Origin: Hyparrhenia diplandra
Lineage: Eukaryota > Streptophyta > Magnoliopsida > Poales > Poaceae
Assembly (NCBI GenBank): GCA_015847255.1
Contig: JADLZK010000387.1
Location: 62,001-126,000, forward strand
DNA length: 64,000 nucleotides
Direction of reading: 5' to 3'
Positions 11,801 to 23,349 of this stretch are shown here, in pieces. Both the position numbers and the translations under genes were made by a program. The notes beneath the pieces were generated by a model. It was not told where the DNA came from and searched no databases. It was given only the letters and a program-made list of their open reading frames with translations. Every line of letters begins with the position of its first letter. Positions within the stretch are counted from its first letter, which is position 1.

Positions 11801-12337
11801 AGATCTATGTTTACGCTTTTCACTTCCTCCTACCTGGTGATGATTGGTGAAACTGCTTATTCTGTTTATGTTTTTTAATAGGTTGCAGATATCAGTAGAG
11901 TCCTTCGCCCAGGGGGTTTTTGTTGCTTCCACATTCATAGCAGATGTTATTCCGCCAGCTATTCCATTATTGAGTATTGGACGCCCGGTAATGTCAACTC
12001 CTAATTATTCACAAAATAATGTTTTTTCCGTGACAACAAGCCTAATCACATTAATTAAACCTGAAGTGGTTCCGTAGTGTTTTGAATCCTCCAAGTTAAT
12101 GGACGGAAGATTAAATTTTGGATCATCTTGTGCTGCTATATGTAAATTCACTTTGCCCTGTGTTCTCTTACATTACCTTTTGGAATTATCTTGCAGTACA
12201 TTAGCCAAATATCTGGGAATAATATCTTCTTATCCGAAGTGGAGCTTGAAGATCTTTGCAAAGCATGTGGCCTGGTTGATTTCAAATTTGTCAGAAATGG
12301 ATTCTATATAATGTTTTCTGCCACTAAAGCAAGCTAA
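8876..12337 (+). CDS. Plastid-type SAM-dependent methyltransferase (UbiE-like)
   Basis: Eight exons: 8876-9078, 9179-9273, 9384-9515, 9986-10067, 10530-10720, 10871-10985, 11882-11987, 12197-12337. All junctions are GT-AG and phases agree. The product is about 355 residues and matches my recollection of the Arabidopsis At1g78140/At2g41040 family, plastoglobule-associated putative methyltransferases. An Ala/Arg/Thr-rich start looks like a chloroplast transit peptide. Paired CPIC and CSTC form a zinc-ribbon-like segment. Exon 5 carries SAM motif I (DASCGSG), then VRADISRLPF and HCWPSP. The stop follows FSATKAS. Exon 1 lacks one base for its phase (near 8998-9008), and exon 7 lacks two in the G-run at 11912-11916, after VLRPGG. 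As written the frame breaks twice, either by mutation or consensus error. The substrate is unknown. The start was chosen because this frame gives the transit-like peptide. Confidence 0.85.
11233..11483. mobile_element. Stowaway-like MITE in intron 6 of the methyltransferase gene
   Basis: Termini read CTCTCTCTGTCC and GGACGGAGGGAG, flanked by TA on both sides (11231-11232 and 11484-11485), typical of Tc1/mariner Stowaway elements. It lies wholly inside the intron between 10985 and 11882. Confidence 0.75.
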
Positions 12338-13245
12338 TTAAATAGCAGCAATCGTCCTGAAGTTCATGTCAAGACTCCTTGGTTTTGTACTGTAAATGGT
12401 AAATACACTGTTTAATAATTATGTTTAGTGAACTATATGGCTAATTCTCTTTCTCTTGTCTTGATAAATGTTGAAATATTTTGTTACAGGTTTCTTTTTG
12501 TGCATTTGGGCGGCTGTGGCCAGCTCTTAAGGCTGCCAGCTTTCCTCAAGGGAGGTGTGATGTAAATAGTGAATACACATGATTTACTTGACTGACCTCA
12601 TTATGGCATGGATTACATCAGTTATTTGTATATACAACTTCATAGGTCTTACAGCCATATGCATTGATCAATGCAAAAACTAGGATATTAGTATATTTCT
12701 TTTTCAAAAAAAAAAAAAAGCTTCATAGATCTTGGAATTCTGCAATATATTAATTCATCTATACTGTTCATACAGGTGGTTCCTTTGTGATCCAATTTTT
12801 AACAAATTTAGTTTTTTGTCTGCGAACATCCCAATAACTCAACCAACTCTATTCCCACTAGTTTTATGAAATCATGCTCTGCGCTCTAATCCGCTAAAGG
12901 AATATTTTTTTTAACTGCTAATGGAATAATTGAGAAGCACAAAGACGGCAGAGGAGCCTCACTTACCTATTTTTAGCAATGTTTGTGGGTTTTTTTTTAT
13001 CAAGTAAAAGTTGCATATCTCATCTCATGTAATAAAGAGTTTATTTAGATGCAAATATAGTCTGTACATTCCGTCTTTCCATGCGTGGTAACCGGTAAAG
13101 ATGGTTCCGACGAGGCATGTTTCATCTATTGGAGAATCTGAAACTGTACGAGGAGCAACACTTGACAATTGACAGTGTCCAGGAAACGATGCAGGACTTC
13201 AGATTTGGTTGACCTGCTCTTGCCCGCCTCCACCCGGAAGCCTCC
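12338..13245. other. Intergenic, between convergent genes
   Basis: This contains the 3' ends of the rightward methyltransferase and leftward transporter genes. A poly-A tract at about 12707-12719 is preceded by some 60 bp and bracketed by imperfect direct repeats (cttcataggtctt and cttcatagatctt). This may be a small old retroposon. No gene is supported. Confidence 0.5.
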
Positions 13246-15088
13246 TCAAGATATTAGCCTCTGATTTAAGGGGCTGACAGAAGATTCTTCGTCTTCCCGT
13301 GTACGAACAGCACTTGACTCATTGTCACTGGCTTCTACGCCGAGTTGGTCATCCGATGCCATCAGAAGCTCCTTTCGAGCACGCTCCCTGTCTCGGGGGT
13401 ACGTGCAGTACAGGAAGGTGTAGGTCACGCAACAGATGGCCATGGGCACGGCGATCTCCGTGTACACAGCCTTTGCCAGCGCGGCGGCGTTCTCCCCTGT
13501 CCGTGTCCACGCTGGTCTCGTCCGAGACCGGCTTGTAGCCGAACACGCGCTCCGCAAGAACACCGACGATGGGAGACGCGAACGACGCGAACACCGCTTC
13601 GAAACACTTGTCCAGCGCGTACACCGTCGTCCTCGCCTTCTCCGGCACAATCTCCGCGAAGATGGGACTGCAATGCAATCACGCAGGAAGAAGAATCAGA
13701 GACAATGGACAATGAGCAAGCAACAATGCAACACAACAACAAGATACTGTTGGTCATACTTGTTGGTGGACGAGGCGTTCCAGGAGATGGCGAAGCCCAT
13801 GATGAAGAAGGTGACGGCGTGCGCGACGCCGGTGGACGGGTCATTGGGCAACGCCAGCAGCAGGATGGCGCCGAGCGGGAGCGCGGACGCGGAGCTTATC
13901 TGCGCCAGCGCGATCCGACCGGTGTTGGGGAACCGTCTGGCGACGGGGTCACCGATGAGTCCGCCGAAGAGCGCGCCGAGCGCGGTGGCGAACAGGTAGA
14001 GCCCCGTGATGACGCTGGTCTCCCAGTTGGTGAAGCCGACGAGCTCCAGCCACATGGCGGAGAAGTTGAGCGCGGACCACGGGATGGAGCCGGCGATCCC
14101 CTGCGCCACGATGATCTGGAACGTGGTGACACCGAGGACGCGCCGCGCGTGCCGGAGCAGCTCCTTGGCTTCCTCCGTCGTCGAGGAGGCGGTCTTGTTG
14201 TTGGACTTGGCGGTCGGGTCCGCGGCGAAGAGCCACATGAGCACGCCCAGCGCGACGCTGATGACGGCCACGGCGTGGAAGGCCACCCGCCACCCGGCCA
14301 CGCCGAGGAAGGTGATCGGCGCGAGCAGCACGCCGAAGGAGCCACCCAGGATGGACCCCAGGTTGCAGGTCATCTGCAGCCAGCCGAAGAGCCGCGCCGC
14401 GGGTGTGGTCGTCGGTGTAGTCGGCGACCAGGGAGCTGATCGCCGGGAGCACCAGCGCGAGGCCGATGCCGTTGAGGCCCCGCGAGATCGCCATCTGCGC
14501 AGTGCCAGTGCGCGCGCGAGTCAGTCAGTTTGATTGTGGGTCAGCGGGTGGGCCCCACGTGTCAGAGTACACATAAATATCATCGACCTTCTTCCTTTAT
14601 TTTTTATTATTTTTTGCAAAATTAAACATGAATATTCGGATAACCGCTACGTTTGGTGGTAGGTATGACTTGCCGCGCGAGAAACGTGCAGCTGTGGGTC
14701 CGCTACGTCAGTGACAGGAGGAGCAGGGAGCAGGGAGCAGGGAGCAAATTGGGGGAGACGGCGAAGGACGGACCTGGAGGAAGGTGCCGGAGACGGCGAC
14801 GAGGAAGGTGGCGGCGGCCCAGAGGAAGGCGCCGACGGCGACGACGCGGGCCCGATCGTGGCGCGCGGAGGCGTAGGCAGCGAGCGGGTAGCAGGCGGCC
14901 TGGACGAGCGCGCGGCAGAGGGTGAGGGAGCCCAGCGCCGTCGGGGAGGCGCCCAGCGCCGCGCCCACCTCCTTGTACACGGCGGGAAGCAGCACCTCAT
15001 CCGCCTTCTCCAGCACCGACGCCAGGTTCACCAGCACCAGCGTCCACCGCCGCCGCGACGCCGCTTCCGCATCCGCCGGATCCCTCAT
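13246..15088 (-). CDS. Major facilitator superfamily transporter
   Basis: Three exons on the minus strand: 15088-14774, 14494-13760, 13667-13246, with GT-AG introns, giving about 489 residues. The order and motifs match a plant MFS_1 group (Arabidopsis At2g18590/At4g36790-like): LEKADEVLLPAVYKE and RALVQ near the start, RGLNGIGLALVLPA, GWRVAF, NWETSVITGLYLFATALGALFGGLIGD, SWNASSTN, then an acidic Ser-rich tail. About twelve membrane segments are expected and an alternating hydrophobic pattern is visible. The substrate is unknown. A further in-frame Met at 15121 is possible. One extra base in exon 2 (about 14388-14397, before FGWLQM) and one in the C-run at 13494-13497 (exon 3) break the frame; exon lengths confirm +1 in each. 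Membrane location and transport role follow from the family only. Confidence 0.8.
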
Positions 15089-15472
15089 TTCCGCCCGTGG
15101 CTGGCTCCTAGCTACAAGCAAGACTCAGCTGGCTGCCAAGAATTGCGCGGCGACTAGCCGGAGGCAAGACAGGAAGCGTCCCCGGTCGGCCGGGCCAATC
15201 GAAGCTCAATTTCTTGAGATGAGATGAGAGCAGAGACACACAGCCTTTGTGTTTTTATCAAGCTCGAGCGGGGATTTGACCAATTGATCCAGAAAGAAGC
15301 GATGAGCAGGTGAGCCACAGCCACCGCCAACTCCAAGGCTGAGCTGGAAGCTCGCCTCGTGGCTCATAACATAATCCGGCGGTGCGACAGCAAGCAGCGT
15401 TTTATGTTGCTTGCTTGGCTAGTTGTTGGGCAGCGAAATTAGGTTGTGCTAGACTCGTGAGTTAGCTTGTTA

Positions 15473-15620
15473 CTCCCTCCGTTTCAAATTGTAGCTCACT
15501 TTGGCTTTTTTAGATACATTGGTTTTGTTATGCACCTAAGTTATACACTATGTCGAATACATAGTAAAAGAAATGAATCTAGAAAATCCAAAAGTGAACT
15601 ATAATTTGGAACGGAGGGAG
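15473..15620. mobile_element. Stowaway MITE
   Basis: 148 bp with CTCCCTCCGTTTCAAATT at the left and its near inverse AATTTGGAACGGAGGGAG at the right. TA flanks both ends (15471-15472, 15621-15622). Confidence 0.85.
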
Positions 15621-15959
15621 TAACAAATTTAACGAGCTTCCACTAAAAAAACAACTTAACTGCTACTGTACTTTAGCTTGTTAAAAACATCTTCCACATC
15701 TCTTCATACGATTCTTGGCGATTCCGATGGATGAGATCAGGCCACGTTGAATGCGATATGATCCAACGGTTCTGCGACTCCCGGCCTACCTCTCGAGTCC
15801 TTCCGCTGCCCCCGCACCTCTTTCCTCCAAACGTGGTTGGGCCGGCGCCAAAATACCGGGCGAGGTGCGGACGCGGCTGCCCCCGGGGCATCCCGGCGCT
15901 GGCGGGTAGTCTCAGCCGCCCCCGCAACCCTACACGGCGGCGGTGCGAACGTGGCAATT

Positions 15960-16200
15960 CCATCGAATCGTCAAGTATTACCTCGCCCACATGAAGGTAC
16001 ACCGGTCTACGAACCAAAACTAGAAATCGAGAGTCCGCCAAGGCCACCAGAGGTATTGATTAAATGGAGGAACAGGACAACCGGCAAACGCTTCATGGGA
16101 AGATGTAGAGCTCTTTAGTCGGATCTATCCAGATTTCCGGCTCGAGGACAAGCTGAATCTCCAAACGAGAGATGTCACACTCAAGAAAAGGATTCATAAA
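15960..16200 (+). pseudogene. Relic of a Ty3/gypsy polyprotein C-terminus
   Basis: The plus strand reads EVLIKWRN, then after a one-base shift near 16089 SWEDVELF and YPDFRLEDKLNL. This is the usual chromodomain-like C-terminus of gypsy polyproteins (a 'VLIKW...SWED...FP.F.LEDK' pattern). No other pol domain is adjacent. GC-rich sequence upstream (15780-15960) may be more of the same relic. Identification is from pattern memory. Confidence 0.55.
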
Positions 16201-16560
16201 CCGACGCATCGTGTTGAATATTTAATTATTATAAATAGCTTTATTAGGTATTTATATTAATTAAAATTAGAATTAAGTATTTGAGACTAATGGGCTTGGC
16301 CCGTTAGCAATTGTAACCCCTCATATAAATATGATATAAATATGGGGCAGACCGTTTGTGTGGATCAAAAAGAATAATTTAGGGATTTACCCCCTGCTCT
16401 TGCCCACTACCGCCGCCACACGCGCCTCCGTGGCCGCTGTGCGCCGCCCCGTAGCCGCTTGCCGCGTCGCGCTCCTCCCGAGCGCCGTCATCCTTGCCTA
16501 CGTCACGCCCTCGTCATCCCCTCGCGTTGACCGGTCAAGTGAGCTGTGACACCTTATTTA
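16201..16560 (+). mobile_element. Possible LTR fragment of the gypsy relic
   Basis: Follows directly on the polyprotein end, where a purine tract and LTR are expected. It contains TATA-like repeats (atataaatatgatataaatatgg) and then a GC-rich stretch. No second LTR is visible, so the boundaries are not defined. Confidence 0.3.
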
Positions 16561-17131
16561 TCTATGTTTGTCCATATAATCAGCCGAGAAGTATATTTAA
16601 GAAAAATTAAATAGGAAAATGGTACACATAGCACTTTCATGTTTCATGAAACATCCAATTTTCTTCTCTAAAGTATTATGTAAGATTTTAAGTATGGTTG
16701 GAGGAATATATCTGAATGGTTTATGTGGTTTATTAATGATGTACAAAATCGGTAAGCACTGTGAAGTGTGAAGCATATTTTGCCAAAGCTATGCTTAAAC
16801 AAAGGGAAACAAAAGATAGGCATCGCGATTGAGATGTTGCTACTTGTTCTTTTTTATCATAATAACAATTTGGCAGCGGGAGTGTATCCATTGATGTTGA
16901 AATCCTCTTTTCCTTTTTCACCGTTTGTGTATTACCAATTTACAATGATATGACTTTTTTGAACTTTTTCTCAAAATTTAGGATGAAAAAAAACCGGTTG
17001 GCCTTTGTAGTTCGCTTCCTCATAATCATTAAGATTATAACCCTCCAATGATCGGATCGACCAGCACCCATATTAATGTGGGCCTTGGCAGAATCCTAAA
17101 AAAAGGTGAAAAGTGAAAAAAAAAATTGAAT
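16561..17131. other. Intergenic, no gene seen
   Basis: AT-rich sequence with short ORFs only. Confidence 0.5.
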
Positions 17132-17138
17132 AAAAAAA
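17132..17138 (-). terminator. Pol III terminator of tRNA-Lys
   Basis: A run of seven A on the plus strand gives seven T on the coding strand, two bases after the tRNA 3' end. This is the standard RNA polymerase III stop. Confidence 0.85.
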
Positions 17139-17140
17139 CA

Positions 17141-17213
17141 CGCCCACCGTGGGGCTCGAACCCACGACCACAAGGTTAAGAGCCTTGCGCTCTACCGACT
17201 GAGCTAGACGGGC
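17141..17213 (-). tRNA. tRNA-Lys (anticodon CTT)
   Basis: The 73-nt minus-strand sequence folds into a full cloverleaf. The acceptor pairs GCCCGTC with GGTGGGC (one G.T-type mismatch allowed), with a D-arm TAGCTCAGTCGGTAGAGC and an anticodon stem CAAGG/CCTTG around loop CTCTTAA. The T-arm is GTGGG TTCGAGC CCCAC and the discriminator is G. Box A and box B promoters are intact. A CAA trinucleotide lies just upstream of the 5' end and a T-run follows, as in active plant tRNA genes. No intron; CCA is not encoded, as expected for a nuclear gene. Confidence 0.95.
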
Positions 17214-18857
17214 TTGTGATTTAAATATCAAGTGTAATTATATAGCTCGTTCTATACTATACAGTGATCTCAAGGTACACAGGTTAGCAATTAGCTGGTA
17301 AAGTCAGTGCAGCGAACCTGAAAATACGACCTTAAAAGCTGACACCTGTGATGTTAAATATGTTACACCATTAGCCAGGGTTCATCATGCATATGATGTG
17401 TTGTACATTGCCTATATGTGATGGTGGTTTAAAACTTTACTAAATCCTATAGATAAATTGTAAAGTTATTCTAAGCACAATATTTGTCATTATGCCGAAG
17501 ATTGAATATATATATTCTAAGCTCATATATGGTAGTTAAAAAGAGGGATTAAATTTTCATTATATTAAATCCTAGAGATAAACTAACATTGTTAAGTACT
17601 GATGTTCAGAACTAGATCTAAAAATATTTCATTTATGAACTTTGCAATATTCCAACACAAATACTAAAGTACAAACTATGGTATCCAAATTTGTAGGTTT
17701 GGCCGACAATTTTAGAGAAATTGTTATTTTTGCCACCTAGTTAAATTGAGCTGGAATCCATGATTAGAGCTCTGAAATACCAATAATTATCGGTGTAGCC
17801 AGATTGCAAGGTTTCGGGCTAAGCTAAAATGATGTTGTGTACGAGCTTTCCAAAAACCTAACGTATGGATTAGAGTAGATTGCAAGGTTTCGAGCTAAGC
17901 TAATATTTTGCTAAACATAGCTGTTCTTTGGGGGTATTTATTAATTAATCACAAATGTTTGAAATTAGCTAATTAAACACCGTGAACCCTGATCTTTGCT
18001 CTACTCTGAAACAGTGAAATCCCTCTAAACTCGGACATTTGGGTCTTAAGGGAGATCGAGAGGAGAACAGGGATAGAGACACATGGATGAACAAAGTGGA
18101 GTTTGCCGTGCCTGACCCCTAGCTACAGAAGACAATGGGTCCTTTTAGCATCTTTTTATATCTTGCTCCCAATCCGGCAAATTAACATGTGGCATTGTGG
18201 CAAACGCTTCTTTTGGCAAAACCTCTTGTTCCTTTGCATGCCAGCCCTGATAAGGGCCTTGTCACGCATGACATGATTGCGTTTATAGCTCCATCTGCGC
18301 AGCGACAACGCGCTAAGTACACTGACGATGGACTAGTGTACGTGTTGGAGTGGGACGGAAAAAATTGGGAGGGTAGCATGCGTGGGTATGAGACTACGAG
18401 CACAACGCGGCTTGAAATAATGCTTTGCACTGCGTCCCAGACTCTCAGCTTGCAGGATGGCAGGATGCAGCGCAATGCAAGCACACACACAGGCACAACT
18501 ACACAGGTGACAGGACCGGCGGCCAGCCGGCCCCATGTATTGCAATCTGCGCGATCTGTTCCACACGAGAGTTTTGCGTGTGTTTCGTTCATCCGCTTTG
18601 TCCCCCTTTGCAAAAGCTAATAAAAGACACGTGTCATTTAGTCTGATTGAATCACGTCTAAATGGTATGGTGCTCTCTCCATAAAAAAAATGACGTTTGT
18701 GGTAGTGAGTGGCGTAGCTAGATCAAATTCGAGAGGGGTGCAGCTTGTCTTATGAGTGCAAGAATGTTTAAATTGTGGGTACAAATACGGTGAAAATTTG
18801 CCCCTTTTCATAGTTTTTTGAAATTTTCGTGGGTCCGGCTGCACTCACTACACACAT
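17214..18857. other. Intergenic, no gene supported
   Basis: AT-rich DNA. A 26-bp motif (gattgcaaggtttcg.gctaagctaa) is repeated near 17802 and 17877. Two 143-codon open frames lie almost exactly opposite one another at about 18182-18620, but neither has family features. An ACGTG core (gacacgtgtc) occurs near 18627, with no gene to assign it to. Confidence 0.5.
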
Positions 18858-20244
18858 GGGGCGTTTGGTTGCCTGCATCGCCATCGAGCTAGGCTCTTCG
18901 CATGCGTGAGCTGGCTCTCCGCATCTTGAGAACAACAATTTGTTTGGTTGGCGTAGGCTGTTGAACCAAGCTCTGTTCATGCAAGATTCCCTCCCGGCTA
19001 GGTTCTAGAGATACGCTGGGATCGAGCGTTTCTGTGGAGCCAGGCCGGCGGGGTGCAGGTGCACACAAGCTGCATGCATAAGAGAGCGGCGGTGCAGCCC
19101 GGCTTCTTTGTCCAGTGTTGACGATAAAAACCGGTAACACACCAAAATAAGAGCTAGATCGCTCGTAGGGCGAGCCGAAATCGGGAATCGGCAAGCGCCT
19201 AGGGATATCCACACCGGACCGTGTGCCTCCAACGATGAGCGCGATACGCAAGACACGCCGTCGGAGGAGCCTCGCCGGGGCGCGATGCGCAAGGCACGCC
19301 GGCGGTCTCTTGAAACCCGAAACCCCACACGCGGGACGGACCCCGTGAGGGCCGCGGCGGCTATGGGCTGCCCTAGCCGCCCGACCGCTCTAGGGCGTTG
19401 TCGTCGTCGATCTTCCGTTCATGGCATTGGCGGCGAAGAAGAAGAGGAGTTGACCTACAAGCAAGACGGTAGTAGATGTGTTTGTCGATTGGATGTAGAT
19501 GGGATCAAATCGGCCATGAACCTCTTTATTATATAGAGGAGGGTGGTCTTATCCTTTTAGGAAACCGTCCTTGGGCGTTTCCAAGCATCAAAAACCGACC
19601 TAAACACGATTGGAAACAAATCGGTTCGGATCTCGTGACGGACACGGGCTGCGTCGGGGTGGCCGGACGCGACGGTCGGCCTTGACGAGACGCTCCGGTC
19701 CAACGGGTCCGGTCGACTTTCGATGGAGTCTGCGGCCCGGCTCGCGACGGCGACCAGCCGGATCTGGGGACGGTTATTTGGACGGACTTCGTGGGTGCGT
19801 CCGGTCGATGCCCGAAATCGGCGATTCGGTAGCCAGCCGGACTCACGGAGGAGTTAAGCTGGGCGCTCCGGTCGGCAGCGTCCGTCGGTTTCTGAAAGGT
19901 CCGCAAACCGATCGTGGCGCGACCGGCCGACGCCGTGTTCCGGTCATTTGGACGGACGCGCGCTGTGAGTCCGGTCATGTTTCGAAAAGCCTTTTTCGAT
20001 CCTCCTTGAGAATTTGACTAAGTCCGAAAATTTGCGGTGGGTTAGCTCTTCGAGAATATGGCTAAGTCCGGATTTTTACCGTGACTTAGACCATGCCATT
20101 TTGGGTGACACCGGGCAACCAATCAACTTCTCTTCGGCCATGCCGCTTGCACCCGAACAACGAAACGGTGAGCAATTGCATGATAGCGGCTGGTCATGGG
20201 ACTGGTGCGATGCGGATTGGAGCATGCGGACAACCAAACAACTA
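18858..20244. mobile_element. Possible non-autonomous DNA transposon (1.4 kb)
   Basis: The left end reads GCGTTTGGTTGCCTGCATC and the reverse complement of the right end reads TGTTTGGTTGTCCGCATG, giving imperfect inverted termini. The interior is GC-rich with no recognisable transposase. No clean target duplication was found, so the boundaries are tentative. Confidence 0.4.
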
Positions 20245-20730
20245 GTGTACCTCCACCCTTGGTGGTAGTCATTTTTGCAAAACTTGACGTTCTCATCTGT
20301 GGACGTGTTTGCCCCTGGAGTCTGTTTGGCTGCCTTCCTTAATTTCTTCGTTAATCGCGTGTGCCACCCAAAGCATTAATAGCCCTTCATCGCTCCATCG
20401 TGTCTTTCGTGGCCCGTTGAATCAATCCATCGATACAGCACGGGCTCGCCTCCCTTCTCATCTCTTCAGCGCGCTCGCCTCCCGTTCTCATCTCCTCAGC
20501 GCGCTCGCCTACGACGTGAAACCATCAAGTCCACAAAGCACCGTGCCATGAATCTCCACACCTCCACGCCGCTGTGGCGACGAGTTGTTCTAGTCATCGT
20601 GCCGCCGAGTCGTCCAAAGCCGCCACCACGGCACACCTCGTTGTTCCTTGCCGATGGATCACCTTGATGACCACGGCGTTGAAGGTGGCTTGATTGGGCA
20701 CCTGATTCTACTGATGAAGATGAAGACCCC
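20245..20730. other. Short intergenic stretch before the split ORF
   Basis: Moderately GC-rich, with repeated phrases such as 'cagcgcgctcgcct'. A 19-bp word (gatggatcaccttgatgac) at about 20655 recurs at about 20763. No gene is recognised. Confidence 0.4.
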
Positions 20731-20914
20731 ATGGCCGACGTTGCCGAAGACTTCCAGAGCGAGATGGATCACCTTGATGACGAAATTGAAGTTGTGGATG
20801 CCCTAGAGTCGTTTGCAGTCAAGTTTCAGTCCGATCGGAGGTAAGACATTAAGCCCGCAGATTAGATACTCCCCGTGTTGTTGCCTTGCACGTATGAAGA
20901 GCACGATGGCGATG
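20731..20914 (+). pseudogene. Left part of an uncharacterised ORF split by a retrotransposon
   Basis: An ATG at 20731 opens an acidic frame (MADVAEDFQ, DHLDDEIEVVDAL) that runs to a GT donor-like GGAG|GTAAGA at 20840. A second open stretch (YEEHDGD) ends at the retroelement boundary and continues in frame at 39897. The amino acid pattern, acidic then basic, has no family I recognise. A transposon-derived first exon is possible given the neighbouring repeats. Confidence 0.35.
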
Positions 20915-23338
20915 TGAAGGACCGAAACAAATGACGAGAGGGGTTGAATGGGAGCCTCGATTTTCCTTTTCAATTTTGGGTCATTGGCTCAACCCCCAAC
21001 CTCAAAAGCAAACTCACGTAAGACGAATAACACACGTGCTAAGCGGTAGCAAGGTGTCACGAGCAAAGAGAGCTTTGAGATATCCACAACCCAAATGGTT
21101 GGGTGGATGTTCCCTAGGAACACACAAGGACACCTCAACGACCACACACGGATCGGCAAAAAAGAATTTCGAATCGATGGACGGAAAAGAGTTACCCAAC
21201 TCCTATTGAGAAGAAGTGGGTCCTCTAATCTAAAATACCCAAGTCAACTTGTGACAGGAGCACTCAGATAAAATCCTTGAATCGACAGAAAATCATTAAA
21301 AAACCGGATCTCAAATCGAAGCTCAAATGCGCAAATTACGGACAGAAACAACACACCTTTTCTTAGCTGCGAGAACTGGACACGAGATGAACACAGACGC
21401 AGCAAAGCAGCTCAAACAGAGGTACTGCACTCTGCCTAGCTGAACTCACGATTCAGGCACACAGCAAGGTGCTCCCAAATAAATGCCTCCTGTAGCTTGA
21501 CAAGACAATTCATAAATAATCATTCATGATTCAAGCTTGCAAGCACTTTTGATCAATCAAAACTATCGAGGATTACTAGACAACAAACAAGTACTAGAAG
21601 TTCACGAAGCAAGAGAATGCCTGCTCTCCAACCTGCACGTGCATCCAGGCTCAAGCATCGAGGCTGCTTGCAACTTGCTCAAAATCGGTTGCTTGGACTA
21701 GTAAATCACGTATACAAGAAGACTAGCGATTGCTAACCAAAACCATGAACGGATGAATCAGCCAAAATCAAATAAAAACAGGAAGCTGCTGCAATATCTA
21801 GATCGGCAGATAAGAAAAACTGCTGGGGCAATTCATCAAACAGCTTGCATGCGCAGAGAAAAGCTATTGGGCTGAGTTCATCGCCAGCTAAGATCTCACA
21901 CACAGACACCCGATCTTAGCAGCCCTGCACAAGAGGAAATTGAGTGGCTCGATGGCCAACTCCACAGCACAAGAGAAAATTAAACCTTTGATGAAGAAAG
22001 AACCGAGCTTGAAGTCTTGGTGGTCGACGTGACTTGCTTGAAGCTGCTGCTGTCTTGTCTTTGCTGCCTCTCGGCCTGCTGATGCACTGAGCTGAGGGAG
22101 CTGCTCGAGCCCCAAGGGAGGGACGGCTGCCCTTGGCCACCGGCTGCGGCCGTGCGTGCCTGGTGGAGCTGTCCGTGTGGCGCCCGGCCCAGAGCAGACC
22201 GATGACCGCGCGAGGGCACTCAGGGCAGGTCGCCTGCTCGGTGCCGAGCAGCTACTTCTTGCTGTGCTGAAAATCAAGAGCGCCGGCCTGCACAAAAATC
22301 CCTGAACAGAGAAACACAGCAGACCAAACGAGATCCAAAAGTTTCAACTAAAATCACAGCAAGGAGGAACAAATTGATCCAAAGCCGGGAGGGCACGGGG
22401 GAGCTTTGGGGCTCCCCTTCCCCAACGAAAATCACCACACAAAAATCCACCAATTTGATGTTTTTGGACCTCTAAACAAGAACCCTAAAAATGAGGGAAA
22501 ATAAAAACGAAAATAAGAGAGGCAAAGAGGGGAGGAGGGTGTCATCCTCCACATATAGTCTGAAATCCTCTTTCCCAAACTACCCCTAGATACATGTGAG
22601 CCGAACTGCGCTAACCCTAAGGCTAATTTAGTCCGACTTCGGAATAATTTGATCCAACGACCGCCGCGCCTCCTCATCTCGCAGCCTTGCTCCACGCAAT
22701 CTCCCGGATGCCGCCACGCGCCGTCCTTCCGATCCACGGAGCGTTCGCCGGGTTTTGAGGCCTAAACCCATGAAACCCCGCCGACGGTTTTGAGGCCCAA
22801 ACCACCAAACCCGCTCCCGTGGTTTTGAGGCCCAAACCCACGAAAACCCGCGACCGATGGTTTTGAGGATAAACCACCAAACCTCCTCGACACGTGTCAT
22901 CGCCGTCTTGACCGTCCGAAGTCGCCAAGTCATCCGAGCTCCCGCGCTCGCGCCGCACGTCGCCGTCTTGACCCGATCGACACGGTCCCGCCACATCCTC
23001 TTGCATTCGTCGATGTCCCGGATGTCACCACCATGGCTAGCCACCCGGCGATCCGTCCCTCGGTCCAAGCCTCACGTCCCGTCCTTCACCTCCGCGGTCC
23101 GTCGGCCCCGCAGACGTCCTCCTTGGCCCCTTCACCTCGCCGTCGCCTACCATCTCCGGAGCTCCACACACGTACACAACACGAACCAAGAGATACGTCT
23201 TCGACACACTCCACGTGTCCGGTAAACATAGCCGGAAGCATAAAAGATAAAAGAAAATAGAAGTAAAATGTTGATTTGTTGACAATCACTCAATCACAAA
23301 ACTAAACACATGTGTCCTAAATCAACCATGTGTTCGCA
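20915..23338 (-). repeat. 3' LTR of the outer copia element
   Basis: Aligns end to end with 37480-39893. It begins TGAAGGACCG and ends near GTTCGCA on the plus strand. It contains a repeated phrase 'gttttgaggcccaaaccca' at about 22750-22870, in three to four degenerate copies. ORFs inside are random. Confidence 0.85.
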
Positions 23339-23349
23339 ATCTCCCCCTT
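23338..23349 (-). promoter_or_regulatory. Polypurine tract of the outer element
   Basis: On the minus strand it reads AAGGGGGAGATT immediately before the 3' LTR. This primes plus-strand DNA synthesis and is the form usual in SIRE/Opie elements. It fixes the element's orientation. Confidence 0.75.

Noticed and set aside
13345..14533. Long rightward frames (up to 364 codons) opposite the MFS transporter
   Set aside because: They are shadows of a GC-rich coding strand. The leftward reading has transporter motifs and spliced exons; these have none.
14653..15157. Arg/Gly-rich rightward frames over MFS exon 1 and intron 1
   Set aside because: Antisense shadows of exon 1 plus GC-rich intron; low-complexity translation.
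18182..18620. Two 143-codon frames lying opposite each other
   Set aside because: No domain, no splice or promoter context and no family resemblance; mutual antisense frames of equal length arise by chance from low stop-codon density.
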